Assembly: GCF_000611645.1 (NCBI RefSeq)
Contig: NW_014013156.1
Coordinates: forward strand, 7,340 to 25,274
Direction of reading: 5' to 3'
Length of the DNA stretch: 17,935 bases
Origin: Monoraphidium neglectum
Taxonomy: Eukaryota; Chlorophyta; Chlorophyceae; Sphaeropleales; Selenastraceae
Within the stretch, counting starts at the first letter, position 1. The number at the start of each line of letters is the position of its first letter. Made by a program: the position numbers and the translations under genes. Below, one piece after another: positions 1 through 9,981 of the stretch. A model generated the notes under the pieces. That model was not told the DNA's origin. It searched no databases and saw only the letters and a program-made list of their open reading frames with translations.

Positions 1-1906
1 CCCAGCCACAGCCCCGTACAGGAGCCGCCACAGCGCGCCCAGCGGCGCGGCGCGCTCGCCCAGCGCGCGTAGCATGCCCATGCTGGCGCCGCCGGAGGCG
101 CTCGCCGCTTTCAGGGCCTCGCACCAGAACCCCGGCGCATCAAGCTGCGATGCGTCCAGCCAGTTGGGGTCGCCCGTCCAAATTTTCCTGGACCACTGTA
201 TGGGGCGCGGGTTGACCAGCCGCAGCACCGCCTGCAGCATCTCCTCCGCATGCGCGTCGCGCCGCCCCGCCGCCCACGCCACGTGGTGGCGGCCGGCTTC
301 GCAGCCCTTGGCCTGGAGGAGGGTGGGGTGCGGCATGCGGGGTTGAGTGTGGGGAGGTAAGCGGTGGGGATGGTGATGGGGTGCGCGGTGTGTTCAAATG
401 ACATGCAGTGCGCAGGACCCGTGTTGCCCCCGGCCGCTGCGAGACGCCCCAGAACCCAGAGTGGTGTCCGGCAGCAGCGGGGCAGCGGGTGGACGCGCTC
501 TTATCGCGTCACCTGGGTGACACCTGGGTGACGCGCACTCACCAGGATGAGGACCTGTTCAAGGCATTCCGGGTGCCCTTGCATCACGGCGTGCTGCAGG
601 AGCACGTGCTGCTCGTGGCTGCAGCAATCTAGCCAGGTAAGCAGGTGCGGCACCATGTGCGTGTGCCCTCTGATGACGGCCTGCTTGGCGGCGGTCGCCG
701 CGACTGGGGGGGCAGCCAAGCCGCGTGTGGAGCAGGTAAGTGTGTGCACGCGTGTGTATGTGTGTAAGTAAGTGTGTCTGTACAGGAGAGCGTGCATGCG
801 TGTGTGTGTGGGTGTGTGCGGGTGTGTGTGTGTGTGTGTGTTTGCCTTTGGTGAGGGGAGGACACGAGAAGGGCCATAGGGGGAGGAAACGGCCGCGACC
901 CAGGCGCTGACATCACAGGGCCAAGGGCACGACAAGCGCAGGCGCAAGGCGCATTCAGGGAAGCCGACGCTGTTGCAGGCACAGCGCTTGCAACACAGCC
1001 CGCCGCTGCCGGCGGCCGCGCTTGGCACGCCGCGCGTGCGCTCACAGTTGGCGGTCCAGCAAGTGCCAGTGCTCAGGTTAGTCTCCTCTCGCAGCAGGGA
1101 GGGCATGCGCGTGGCTAGCCGGACGACGTCGGCGTTGCCGGCCCCTGCAGCGTAAGCTGCCAGCAGCTCGACGTAAGCCAACCTGGGAGGGCCCGCGAGC
1201 GCCAGCACCGCCAGCAGTGGGTAGGCGCCGCGCGTGGCCCTGGCGGCGGCGAGAGGGCGATGAAGCAGTGAGGGCTGGGGCGAACATGCTGCCCGCCAGT
1301 GAGGGTATGAACTTGGTGGGGGGCACATGCGCACGAATCCCTGCGACACACGCAACGCAGCTAGCGCCACATGCAAACCGCGCCGCATGCAAAACGCGCT
1401 GCATGCAACCCGTGCCGCATGCAAACCGCGCCGCATGCGAAGCTTGCCGCATGCAACCCGTGCCGCATGCAAACCGCCCCCGCCCCATGCGCGGATGCGG
1501 CGACCGACCTTTCGGCCGTGCACGTTGCGCGCTCATCGCAGGCACCAGGCGCGGCGGCGGCGAGCGCCCGGCGCATGAAGGCAAAGAAATCCTCAAAGGG
1601 GCGTCCGGCCAGGCGATGGAAGCTCGCGGCGGCGTACAGGAGGAGCCGCGGGCGCGGGCGGTTTCTCACGAACCACACCAGCTCGACGGCGGGGTCCGCG
1701 CCCAGCGCGCGCAGTGTGCGGCACGACGCAAAGAGGCTGGTCGGGTTGCTGCAGCAGAGCGCGATTGCCGTGAGGAGGGTGCGGGGGAGGTCTAGCAGGA
1801 GGCTCCCGTCATTGCCATCGCCATCGCCATCGCCAAGCGCAGCCGCGCCGTCCACACTGGGCATATGTGACGGCAGCTCGGCGCCAGCGGCCAACTTCGC
1901 GGCCAT
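1..1906 (-). CDS. F-box-like / ankyrin-like repeat protein, paralogue 1 (3' part beyond window edge)
   Basis: Four exons on the minus strand: 1906-1509, 1239-1046, 703-543 and 312 to the left edge (355 codons visible). The ATG at 1906 is the first in the frame. Donors are AG|GTCGGT, T|GTGAGC and CTG|GTGAGT; acceptors end in CAG; phases 2, 1 and 0 agree at every join. Exons 2 and 3 are exactly as long (194 and 161 nt) as those of the paralogue at 4573-8952. Exon 1 holds an F-box-like stretch (LLDLPRTLLTAIALCC, then SLFASCRTLRAL). Exons 2-4 hold helix pairs of degenerate ankyrin type, such as AAKQAVIRGHTHMVPHLL and LLQHAVMQGHPECLEQVL, without the canonical TPLH. Intron 1 contains a 16-bp minisatellite and intron 2 a TG-rich tract. 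The gene shows no stop or frameshift where visible, so I take it as functional. A substrate-receptor role is inference from the weak F-box motif; no precise family is recognised. Confidence 0.8.
740..841. repeat. TG-rich microsatellite in intron 2 of paralogue 1
   Basis: Imperfect TG repeats, purest near 821-841. In gene sense this is a CA-rich tract close to the 3' splice site at 704. Confidence 0.9.
1368..1479. repeat. 16-bp minisatellite, seven units, in intron 1 of paralogue 1
   Basis: Seven head-to-tail units of 16 bp with consensus near CGCATGCAAACCGCGC, each holding the palindrome GCATGC or its near form. The corresponding intron of paralogue 2 (8403-8557) lacks it, which explains much of the intron length difference (269 against 155 nt). 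The unit length is not a multiple of three, as expected for non-coding DNA. Confidence 0.92.
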
Positions 1907-2630
1907 ATCTGTATCAGCTTTATATAGTGAGCTGTGATACGTAGGTAGGTGCGCAGTTCGTGGTGCGGTGCGTCAGATCGCACCGGATACCGTCCGGTAC
2001 TGTGTTCTGCATACGGTGTGACAGCACCGTTGATTCAGCAGTTAACATGAATAGAAGTGGAGCTGATGCTTGTAGCTGAAACAACATGTGAAAAGAAGCG
2101 GGCCCGACCCTGTGCAACCGTTCATGTCGGTTGCAGGACAGCTCAGACTGCTTGTACTGGTACCATGTGCTGCACGCTGGCCATGCATGAGGCAGCGTGA
2201 GCTGTCCATTGGCATGCAGTATGCTGTTGTGCAGGCTCGAAGCTTGTGCAGGCCAGTTACGGCCTAGTTCCGACGCATCATGCACTGTATGGCAAGGCAG
2301 TGGCCGCAGGTGCTCAGCGCCAGGTCAACGACATGACCTGCTGAAGTGAACGGCGCCGTCTTCCTTCTTGCAATTCCCTTTCAAGGGTGTCATGTTGAAT
2401 GCATGCAGCCGATATCTTGATGTGCGTTGCCCTGATCACAGGAGCAGTTTGTGTGTTGCAAAGTGTGTGGAGGGCGCTCGAACACATGTGTGGCGGTGGA
2501 CCAGGATGTGGGGGTCAGGCGCAGAGCGGGGCTGCAGCGGCGGTGGCCCTGCTGAGAGTGGCAGGCAAGCTCCGCCACATAGACCCGCGCTCTTCGCGCC
2601 ACAGTCGACATCCTCATTTGGGCTGAGCGT
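1907..2630 (-). promoter_or_regulatory. Upstream region of paralogue 1
   Basis: No convincing coding sequence. Blocks are shared with the region upstream of paralogue 2, including CCAATGG on the minus strand (about 300 nt before the ATG), GTGAACGGCGCC and CAGGATGTGGGGGTCA. The first-named block is a CCAAT-box form placed similarly in both copies. The conservation is seen; its use as a promoter element is inference. Confidence 0.4.
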
Positions 2631-3416
2631 AGCCGAAGGGGGCAAGAGGGGCTTGTGGCTGCCGGTGTGGTCCAACCGCCGGCAACTGCCACATTTTGAA
2701 GTTGGTTTTTTGCCCCCTGACCATTCTTCAGGCTCGCAGCAAACTAAAACCTATTTCAATTATAGAAAAGCGCCATCTGCCAGCTGCAAGATGGCGGGCT
2801 CCGAGCTGCGGCTGTCGCGGCGCAACAACTGATGCACCGTCTGCTTCATTAACGCTCGCGCCGCAGCTGCGGCGCGGAGTGCAATTTGTTGGGTGTGACG
2901 CCAAGGGACGGGCGCAGGCGCTTTTCACCTTAGTCTCCGTAACCAGACAACAGCTGCCAGGGTTGATTGTGCACAGGGCTCCACACATGTGTCATGTTTG
3001 CTTTCAGGACGCGCTCTTTCACATGCAAGGATTCTTTCAATCCTATCTTCCTGCTATGCCTGCTTCCTATGCGTGGCTTGCTATGCTGGCAGATTGTGAT
3101 TCAAATAACCGTAATCATCCCTCCCTAGGAGAGGAGCTGGCCCAAGAAGCACTGCCCTGTCAGAAGACTAGACCGCCGCCGCGTCAAGATTCAGATTCCT
3201 GAAACAGACAGGGTGCCTCCGCCTCCGCCATCGCAGCAACAAAATAGGCACACGCGCTGCAGCTGCCACTGCTCTTGCAGCCTCGGCTGCGCTTTGCTCT
3301 GCTGATTGCCGCCGTCGCGCTTCGCTCTGCTGAGTGCGGGTCCAGCAGAACGCCAGGCTCGCTGCGTCGCGGCGGGCGGCGCGCGGCGGGCGGCGGCGAG
3401 GACCCCGGCAAAGCGC
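2631..3416. repeat. Tandem intergenic unit A (786 bp)
   Basis: Unit A begins at AGCCGAAGGG (2631-2640) and is followed directly by unit B, which begins with the same bases at 3417. The order of blocks is a promoter-like segment shared with 9620-9740, the decayed LRR 3' end, its 3' flank, then a GC-rich end containing GAACGCCAGGCTCGC. Similarity to B is clear by eye over most of the length. Confidence 0.8.
2803..3140 (+). pseudogene. Decayed LRR-gene 3' end, copy A
   Basis: This matches the last codons and 3' flank of the LRR gene (12072-12390). The frame begins ELRLSRRN as in the intact gene, but the next conserved Cys codon is replaced by TGA, ending the frame at about 2832. The downstream flank keeps shared blocks such as CACATGTGTCATGTTTGCTT (against a GCATGTGTCCTGTTGGCTTCC-like block near 12249) and GGCTTGCTATGCTGGCA. 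The rest of the LRR gene is absent upstream. Confidence 0.72.
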
Positions 3417-4222
3417 AGCCGAAGGGGGCAGCCAAGGCTTGTTGCTGGCGGCACGGTCCAATTGCTGGCAACTGCCCCCATTTCGAATTGCCAGTTTCGC
3501 CCTCTTGGCCATCCTTCAAGCCAGCAGCAACCCAAAGCCATACTTGAACTATAGTTATGAAACATCTGCTGGCTTGAAGATGGCGGGCTCCGAGCTGCTG
3601 CTGTCGCGGGCAACAACTGCCGCGCCGTCTGCTAGCTCTGACGCTTGCGCCGCTGCGGATGCAGAGCGCAATATGTTGGGTGTGGCGCCCAGGGACGGGC
3701 GCGTGCGCTTTTCACCTCATTCTCTGCAAGCAGACAGCTGTCAGGGCCGATTGTGCGCAGGGCTCCACACATGTGCCACGTTTGCTTTCAGGGAGCACCG
3801 TTACACCCGCAAGGATTCTTCAAAACCCATCGTGCTGCTCTGCCTGCTCTCTTTGCGTGCAAGCTTGCTAAACTGGGCCAATTTTACAAAAAACCGTAAG
3901 CATCCCTCCTTGAGAGACAAGGTGGCCCGACAGGGGCTGCCCTGTCTGGAGGTGCTTTACTGTACAATCCCATGAGCCTGGATGGCTCCAGGAGCGGGCG
4001 ACCGCAGGACGCTGTAACAATCCTAATCCTAATCCTGGAGGCTAGGCCACCGCAGCATCTAGATGTGCATTCGTGAAGCAGGCAGGTGCCGCCGCCTCCG
4101 CCATCGCACACCCGCTGCAGTGCCCTTGCAGCCGCCGCCGCGCTTTGTTTTACCGAGCAGGGGCCCAGCAGGACGCCAGGCTCGCCGCGCCGGGGCGCGC
4201 GGCAGCGAGGACCCCCGCAGCT
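3417..4222. repeat. Tandem intergenic unit B (about 806 bp)
   Basis: Second copy of the unit at 2631. The offset grows from 786 bp at its start to 873 bp at the GCCTCCGCCATCGCA block (4094 against 3221), so B has gained, or A lost, about 87 bp in the middle. Its GC-rich end is shorter than in A. A TGTAA at 4013-4017 lies in the part that corresponds to the LRR 3' flank. Confidence 0.78.
3592..3925 (+). pseudogene. Decayed LRR-gene 3' end, copy B
   Basis: Second decayed copy of the LRR C-terminal codons and 3' flank. One base is missing in TCGCGG-GCAACAACTGCC compared with the intact gene, shifting the frame, and the original frame then meets TAG. The shifted frame happens to stay open to 3975 (an ATG at about 3580 would give a protein of some 130 residues), but it runs through what is 3' untranslated sequence in the parent, so I do not call it a gene. 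Confidence 0.7.
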
Positions 4223-4572
4223 GCGGCGGCAGCGGAGCGCCCGCTGCGGGAGATGGACGGGCGCTCCCACGTCCCCGAGGACGGTAGTGAAGACTGAAAG
4301 TGATGCCCCTGCTTGGGAATCGCTCAGAGCGAGCCAGGTTTGATGAGGCTGTGGCAGCCGCCCATGGCTGGGCAGCGGCTCATGACGGCGACGCCGCGCC
4401 CCCCCCTCTCAAACAGGCAGCAAGTCGTTCAAAAGGCTAATTCATGCGGTCACACTGCAGAGCGGCCCTGGGGCTGAGTGCGCCACCGGGAACATCCAAG
4501 CCCATTACGACGCGGGCGATCAGTGGCCAGCTGCGGCGCCGGGTCAAGCCGCCAGGCCGCGTACGCCGTGAG
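4223..4572 (-). other. 3' flank of paralogue 2
   Basis: No gene seen. This should be the proximal 3' UTR of paralogue 2. No TGTAA on the minus strand occurs in it; the nearest is TTTTACA near 3884-3890, inside tandem unit B, which would imply a 3' UTR of almost 700 nt. Confidence 0.4.
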
Positions 4573-7500
4573 CTATGCGCCAACCCCGCCAGCCCCGCCT
4601 TCCCCGCCGGCCCCGCCCGGCCCCGCCGCCCGCCACTCATTCAGTTGCCGCGCCCACTGCACTGCGGCGAACATCAGATCCGCGTCCCCGCCACTGCCCG
4701 CGTTGGCCACCAGCTTGAACGTCGCCTTGCGCGCCCACCTTGCGCCAAACGGCGGCGGCAGCGGCGACGCGCCCTCGCCCGCCTCCAGCCTGTCGCGCCA
4801 CATGCGCAGCAGCAGCGCCTTGACGCGCGCCGCGACGGCGCCGCCGGCGCCCGCCGGCGCGCGCAGCGCCAAGTGCGCGGACGGCGGCAACGTGGGGGGG
4901 CGCGGCGCCTCTGGCCCCAGCCAGTCGACCGCCAGCACGCGCTCGCCCTCCGCGCTGCCTGCGTGCTCTGCGGCGCGCAGCAGCAGGAGTGCAGCCTCTA
5001 CCACCTCGTCGATCGGCGCGTCGTCCCGCGCGGCCGTGAGCGGGCGCGCATGCCGTACCGCTCGCAGCAGCGCACCCTGCGCCGCGCCTTGCTCGCCGCC
5101 GCCGGCGCGCTCTGCCTCGGCGGCGGCAACCAGGGGCGCCAGCAGCCCCGGCAGCAGGTCGAGCGCGCCTGCTGCTGCTGCGGCGGCGAGCGCGTTGGAG
5201 GCCGCCGCCGAGGCGATAGAGGTGTCGGCCGGCTGGCCGAGTTCCGAGAGCAAGGTCAGCGTTTTGATGTCGCGGCGCTGCGCCGCAGCGAGCAGCAGCT
5301 CCCAGTGCTCCTGCGGCGCCAGCCACGCGCACCGAGCTGGAATCCCGGGCGGCATGCGCGCCACGCTTGCCCTGGCCTCGGCCCGCATGGCTTCACAGAG
5401 CGCCGCCTCACGCGTGAGGGCGCCACGCAGCCACGCTGCCGCGGCGCGGAGCGCGGCCGCACGGGCGGCCGCAGGGGCGTCGGGGCCTGGCATGACAAAA
5501 ATCGCGGGGTCTAAGCTGCACACAACATCCGCTGGCGCAGGGTCGGTCAGATGCTCGCTGCTGATGGGGACCAAGCAGCCGCTGCCGGGAACCCCGCCGC
5601 TCTCCTCATCCCTCCAGCCGCCCGCCTCGCCGCCGCCGCCGCCGCCCGCCTCGCCGCCTGCGGGCGCCGCCGCCGCGGGTGCTCCGCGCAGAGGGTGGCG
5701 CCGCACCCACAGCCCAAACTCCTCGGCCACCTGGCGCGCTTGGTGGCCATGGGGCTGCCGCTGCCGATTGCGCCACTCGAAGAACAAGTCGTGCCTCTGC
5801 ACGTGTGAGACGTGCCCCGCGTCCTGGAGCAACTCGGCCAACTCAAACAGCCCCAACGGTGTGTCGCGGCCGCCTTCGTCAAAGCCGCGGCAGCCGCCGC
5901 CGCCGCTTTCGCCGCTTTCGCCGCCGACTTTGACGCCGCCTCGCGCCGGTGTGCGGCCGCCGGCCCCGTGCGGCTGCCGCACCGCCCAGAGGAGCAGCGA
6001 CTTGGCGAGCACCCATAGGCGCACCGCTGGCAGCAGCGGCTCTGACAGCTCCACGACGCGCCGGCTGCCGGCCAGGGCCAGGCCGGGGCCCCAGTCGCCA
6101 GGGGGCAAGTCGCGCTGTCCTAAGAGCCGCACAAAGGTCTGCAGCGGCAGCCAGCCGCTGTTGACTGCCCACAGCACGCTGTTCAACGGCCACTCATGCC
6201 ATTCCTTGGCGCCCAGCAGCCAGCCGGCGCAGCGGATGGGCGGCGAGGCGCCTAGAAAGGCTCCCGGGAGCACGGGCCCAAGGGCAGAGCAGTCGGGGTC
6301 AGGCAGCGTGCACCAATCAACGCCGATGCGGCCTGCGAGCGCCAGCAGCGCTTCGACGCGGCCTGTGTGACCGGTTGCGAGCGCCGCCAACACGCACTCC
6401 AGCAGCTGCGCCGCCGAGAGCATCGCGCGCTGGCGCCGCACGCGCGGCGGCGGCGCGCACGGCGCCGCACCGCTGGCGCGCCTCCACTCGCGCAGGGCCG
6501 CCTTCAACTCCACGCGGTCCGCCCGCGCCGCTGCCGTCGCGATGCCCCAGCGGGCAGCGTCCACAGCGGCGTCGGCGGCCGTTGCGCCGCCCTCTGCCTC
6601 CGTCCCCTCCAGCGCCAGTGCCCGCAGCCGTGCATTCAGAGCCTCAGCCCACGATGGGGCGGCGCGGAGCCACTCGCCCCTCTGGGCTGCCGTTTGGAAC
6701 CTGGCAGCCAACAGCTGCAGGCCCCCTCGAACGATGAAAGCCAGCTGCGCCGCAGCCACACCCTGGTAGGGCGCGGTACCGCCGGCGCAGCCGGCGGCTG
6801 GCTGCCGCCCAGGCAGCTGCGGCGCTTCCGGCTGCTGGTGATGCTGCTGGGGCTGCTCGTGCGCCTTGCGCTCCTGTGCCTGCCCTCCTACATGTTGCCC
6901 CAGCTGCTGCTCCGCCCGCTGCCGCTGCTCAAATACGAGCTCCTCCACAAGCCCCACCACGCGCTCAAAGTATGCGTCAGGCGGCGGCGAGAGCTGCGCC
7001 AGCTCACCAGCGCTCCGCCTGTGGTAGCCAAGCAACGCTGGCCCCAGCGGCGGCGGGTCCGCCTGGGGCCCTGCCACGGCCGCATACAGCAGCCGCCACA
7101 GTGCGCCCAGCGGCGCGACGCGCTCGCCCAGCACGCGCAGCATGCCCATGCTGGCGCCGCCGGAGGCGCTTGCCGCTTTCAGCGCCTCGGACCAGAACCC
7201 CGGCGCGTCGAGCTGCGACGCGTCCAGCCAGTTGGGTTCGCCCGTCCAGATGTGCGGGGGCCACTGCATGGCGCGGGGCCTGACCAGCCGCACCACCGCC
7301 TGCAGCATTTCCTCTGCATGCGCGTCGCGCCGCCCCGCCGCCCACGCCACGTGGTGGCGGCCGACCTCGCAGCGTTGGGCCTGAAGGAGGTGGGGCAGCG
7401 GACAGCGGACAGCGGGATGCGAGGGTCAGTGTGGTGAAGTCAGCGATGGGGATGGCCGGAAGGCGCGGGGTACTTGGTGACGCAATGCAGTACACAAGAT

Positions 7501-8952
7501 CCGTGGCGCCCGCGCCGTTCGCGAGATGCCCCGGCATCCAGAATGGTGTGCTGCGGCAGCAGAGCAGCCGGTGGACTCGCGATGCATGTCACCCGAGTGG
7601 CGCCCGGGTGACGCGCACTCACCAAGATGAGGACCTGACCTAGGCAGTCCGGGTGCCCCTGCATCACCGCGTGCTGCAGGAGAGCGCGATGCTCGCGGCT
7701 GCAGCTATCTAGCCAGGTGAGCAGGTGTGGCACCATGTGAGTGTGCCCCTTGATGACGGCCTGCTTTGCGGCGGTTGCAGCGACTGCGAGGGCAGTCAGG
7801 GCGCATGTGGAGCAAGTGGGTGGGTGTGCGCATGAGTGTCAGTAAGTGCGCCTGTACGAGAAGGCGTCTGGGTGAGAGAGCGTGCATGTGTTCGCGTGAG
7901 TGTGTGTGTGTGTGTTTGTGTGCGTATGTGTATAAGAGAGTGTGTCTGTATGAGATCGTGCATGCATGTGTGTGCAAGTGTGTGTGCACACTGCGCGTGT
8001 ATGTTTGTTTTGAGGAAAGGAGGGGAGGAGAAGGGCAAAGGCCTTAAAAACGTCCGTGACCCAGACGTTGCCACCACAGGTGGGCCAAGGGCGCGGCAGG
8101 CAAAGGTGCACGGCGACTTCAGGCAGGCAACTCTGCTGCAGGGGCGCAGAGCATGCAACACAGCCCAACGCTGCCCGCAGCCGCGCTTGCCATGCCGCCC
8201 GCGCTCACAGTTGGCGCTCCAGCCCCCGCCGACGCTCAGTGTCGCCCTCACGCGCAGCTGAGAGGGCATGCTCGCGGCCAGCCGGACGATCTCGGCGTTG
8301 CCGGCCCCTGCAGCGTAAGCTGCCAGCAGCTCGACATAAGCCATTTGGGGATTGCCCACAAGCGCCAGCGCGGCCAGCAAAGGGTAGGCGCCGCGCACGG
8401 CCCTGGCAGCGCAGCGAGGTGAGACAGTGAAGGCTTTCATGGCGGGCGCATGCGCACGCATGCCAGCGACACACGCTGCGCAGCAGGTCACGCAGGCTGG
8501 CAGCGCGTGCGCACGCGCCGCATGGATCCGCGGCCCCGCACGCATCCAATGACCGACCTTTCAGCCTTGCGCATCGCGCGCTCATATGATGCATCACAGG
8601 CGCCAGGCGCGGCGGCGGCGAGAGCACGGCGGGTGAAGGCGAAGAAGTCCTCAAAGGGGCGGCGCCCGACCAGGCGATGGAAGCTCGTGGCGGCGTATGG
8701 CAGGAGCCGCGGGCGCGGGCGGTGCTGCAGGAACCACTGTAGCTCGACGGCAGGGTCAGCGCCCACAGCGCGCAGCGCGGGGCACGACGCGAAGAAGCTG
8801 GTCGGGTTGCTGCAGCAGAGCGCAATCGCTGTGAGCAGGGGGCGGGGGAGGTCCAGCAGGCGGCATGGGTCGCCAGCAGCGACGGTGATGGCGCCGTCCG
8901 CCCTGTGCACGTCTTGCGGCAGGTCTGCGCCAGGGGCCACCTGCACCGTCAT
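4573..8952 (-). CDS. F-box-like / ankyrin-like repeat protein, paralogue 2 (complete, 1185 aa)
   Basis: Exons on the minus strand are 8952-8558, 8402-8209, 7783-7623 and 7380-4573, together 3558 nt, or 1185 residues plus TAG. Phases 2, 1 and 0 match at the joins, and the paralogue at the left edge shares all three intron positions. Residues about 32-66 (RLLDLPRPLLTAIALCC, then FFASCPALRAVG) resemble an F-box. Residues about 133-360 and further stretches near 573-600, 944-967 and 975-1000 are helical repeats of degenerate ankyrin type (for example LLQHAVMQGHPDCLGQVL and LLAAAQRRDIKTLTLL). A Q/H/P-rich linker lies near 418-450 and a Gly/Glu-rich linker ahead of about residue 870. The last exon is 2.8 kb and uninterrupted. 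The gene diverges from the LRR gene at 9982. A ubiquitin-ligase receptor role is possible but unproven. The exon model is strong; the function is not known. Confidence 0.85.
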
Positions 8953-9745
8953 ACTTAGCTATACACGTGCCGTTATTACATGCATAGTACGTGAGCAGTG
9001 CGTGGCGCAGAGCGCGAGTGTACTGTACACGATACGGGACGACGGTGCCGGCGTTTGATCTGGGCAGTGGCCATTACGATGAATTAAGCTGATGCTTGCA
9101 GTAAAAGCATCAAGTGCAGCAACATTCACCGGAGCGGATTCTGCTGGGCTGCCCGGAGCCCTGCTCATGTCAGCAGGGCGAGCTGCTTTTGCTGCATGGT
9201 GGGCGTTCGCGAGGCAGCGTGTACTGTCCATTGGCGTGCACTATGCTGTGCTACAAGGCAATATAATTCATTTGGGCCACTTCTGCGCCACGTATCCTGG
9301 CGAGGCAGCGGCTGCGTTGAGGGCGACGTCAACACAAACGACATGGTGAACGGCGCCATCTACCTTCTTCATACCATGTACTGGGACGGGTGTCATGTGG
9401 AATGCGTGTAATCATTGACTTGGATCATGTTGCCTTGATCACAACAGAGGTCCTATTGTTCTCAAGTTTGCGCAGATGGCTCGCACGCATTTGTGGCGGT
9501 GGAGCAGGATGTGGGGGTCATGCGAAGAGCAGGGCTAACGTAGGCATCAGAGAGTGGCAGGCAAACTCCACCACAAAACTTCGCACATTCTGCGCTACGG
9601 TTGTACACCAAATTTGCACTGAGCGTGGGCCGAGGGGGCAGCCAGGCTGCTGGCTGGCGGTAGTCTCGCTGGCAACTGTCACAGCTTTATGTTGCTTTGT
9701 TGCACTCTTGAACACCTTTCAGGCCTGCATCATACTCAAAAATCA
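7080..9745. repeat. Segmental duplication, right copy
   Basis: This partner of the left-edge copy lies about 7 kb away, head to tail. Similarity fades near 9745, after the block with CCGAGGGGGCAGCCAGGCTG. That block also corresponds to the starts of the tandem units at 2631 and 3417. Confidence 0.85.
7815..8012. repeat. TG-rich microsatellite in intron 2 of paralogue 2
   Basis: Imperfect TG/TGCG tract of about 200 bp at the position equivalent to the one in paralogue 1, but longer and of different composition. It accounts for the longer intron (425 against 342 nt). Confidence 0.9.
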
Positions 9746-9981
9746 TCTTCAAACGTCGGATTTGCCGCATCTGCTGGCTGCACGAGTGGCAACCACGTTG
9801 ACCTGTTGACCAGCCACCGTTCAATGGCAGCTTGTCGGCGTGATCCAAACACGTGCTCACCAAACTTGATATTCGTAATCAAATTCAAGCCTGTGCTTCC
9901 AATCTCTGTCGAGATCTAAGACAAGCAAGCGAGTCCTTCTCACAAATATCATACGCCCGTCCGCGGACACCATATAATATC
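8953..9981. promoter_or_regulatory. Divergent intergenic region between paralogue 2 and the LRR gene
   Basis: About 1.03 kb separate the two start codons. The half near paralogue 2 keeps blocks shared with 1907-2750, including CCAATGG (minus strand, near 9229, about 277 nt before the ATG). The half near the LRR start is AT-richer than its surroundings and holds no clear gene. No TATA box can be assigned with confidence. Confidence 0.45.

Larger units (their letters stand above)
1..2750. repeat. Segmental duplication, left copy
   Basis: The left copy matches about 7080-9745 in the same orientation. Exon 4 start (1-312 against 7070-7380), exons 1-3 and much of the upstream region correspond in order, for example CTGTCCATTGGC at 2202 and 9224, and GTGAACGGCGCC at 2346 and 9346. 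Exons are close to identical in places; introns and upstream DNA are only patchily similar. The left end lies outside the window. Confidence 0.85.

Noticed and set aside
501..1523. Single 340-codon minus-strand frame as one exon of paralogue 1
   Set aside because: It runs through the minisatellite and the CA tract. Splice sites and phases shared with paralogue 2 divide it into exons 2 and 3, of 194 and 161 nt in both copies.
3334..3975. 213-codon plus-strand frame in tandem unit B
   Set aside because: Most of it corresponds to the 3' untranslated flank of the LRR gene, and it is not kept in unit A.
4018..4036. Telomere-like CCTAAT repeats
   Set aside because: Only about three units, and the motif is not the chlorophyte TTTTAGGG type. 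Likely chance within tandem unit B.
4444..7437. Long plus-strand open frames (up to 630 codons) opposite exon 4 of paralogue 2
   Set aside because: They mirror a strongly coding minus strand at high GC, where antisense frames stay open. Their translations are A/R/P/S-rich without domains, while the minus frame matches the paralogue at the left edge.
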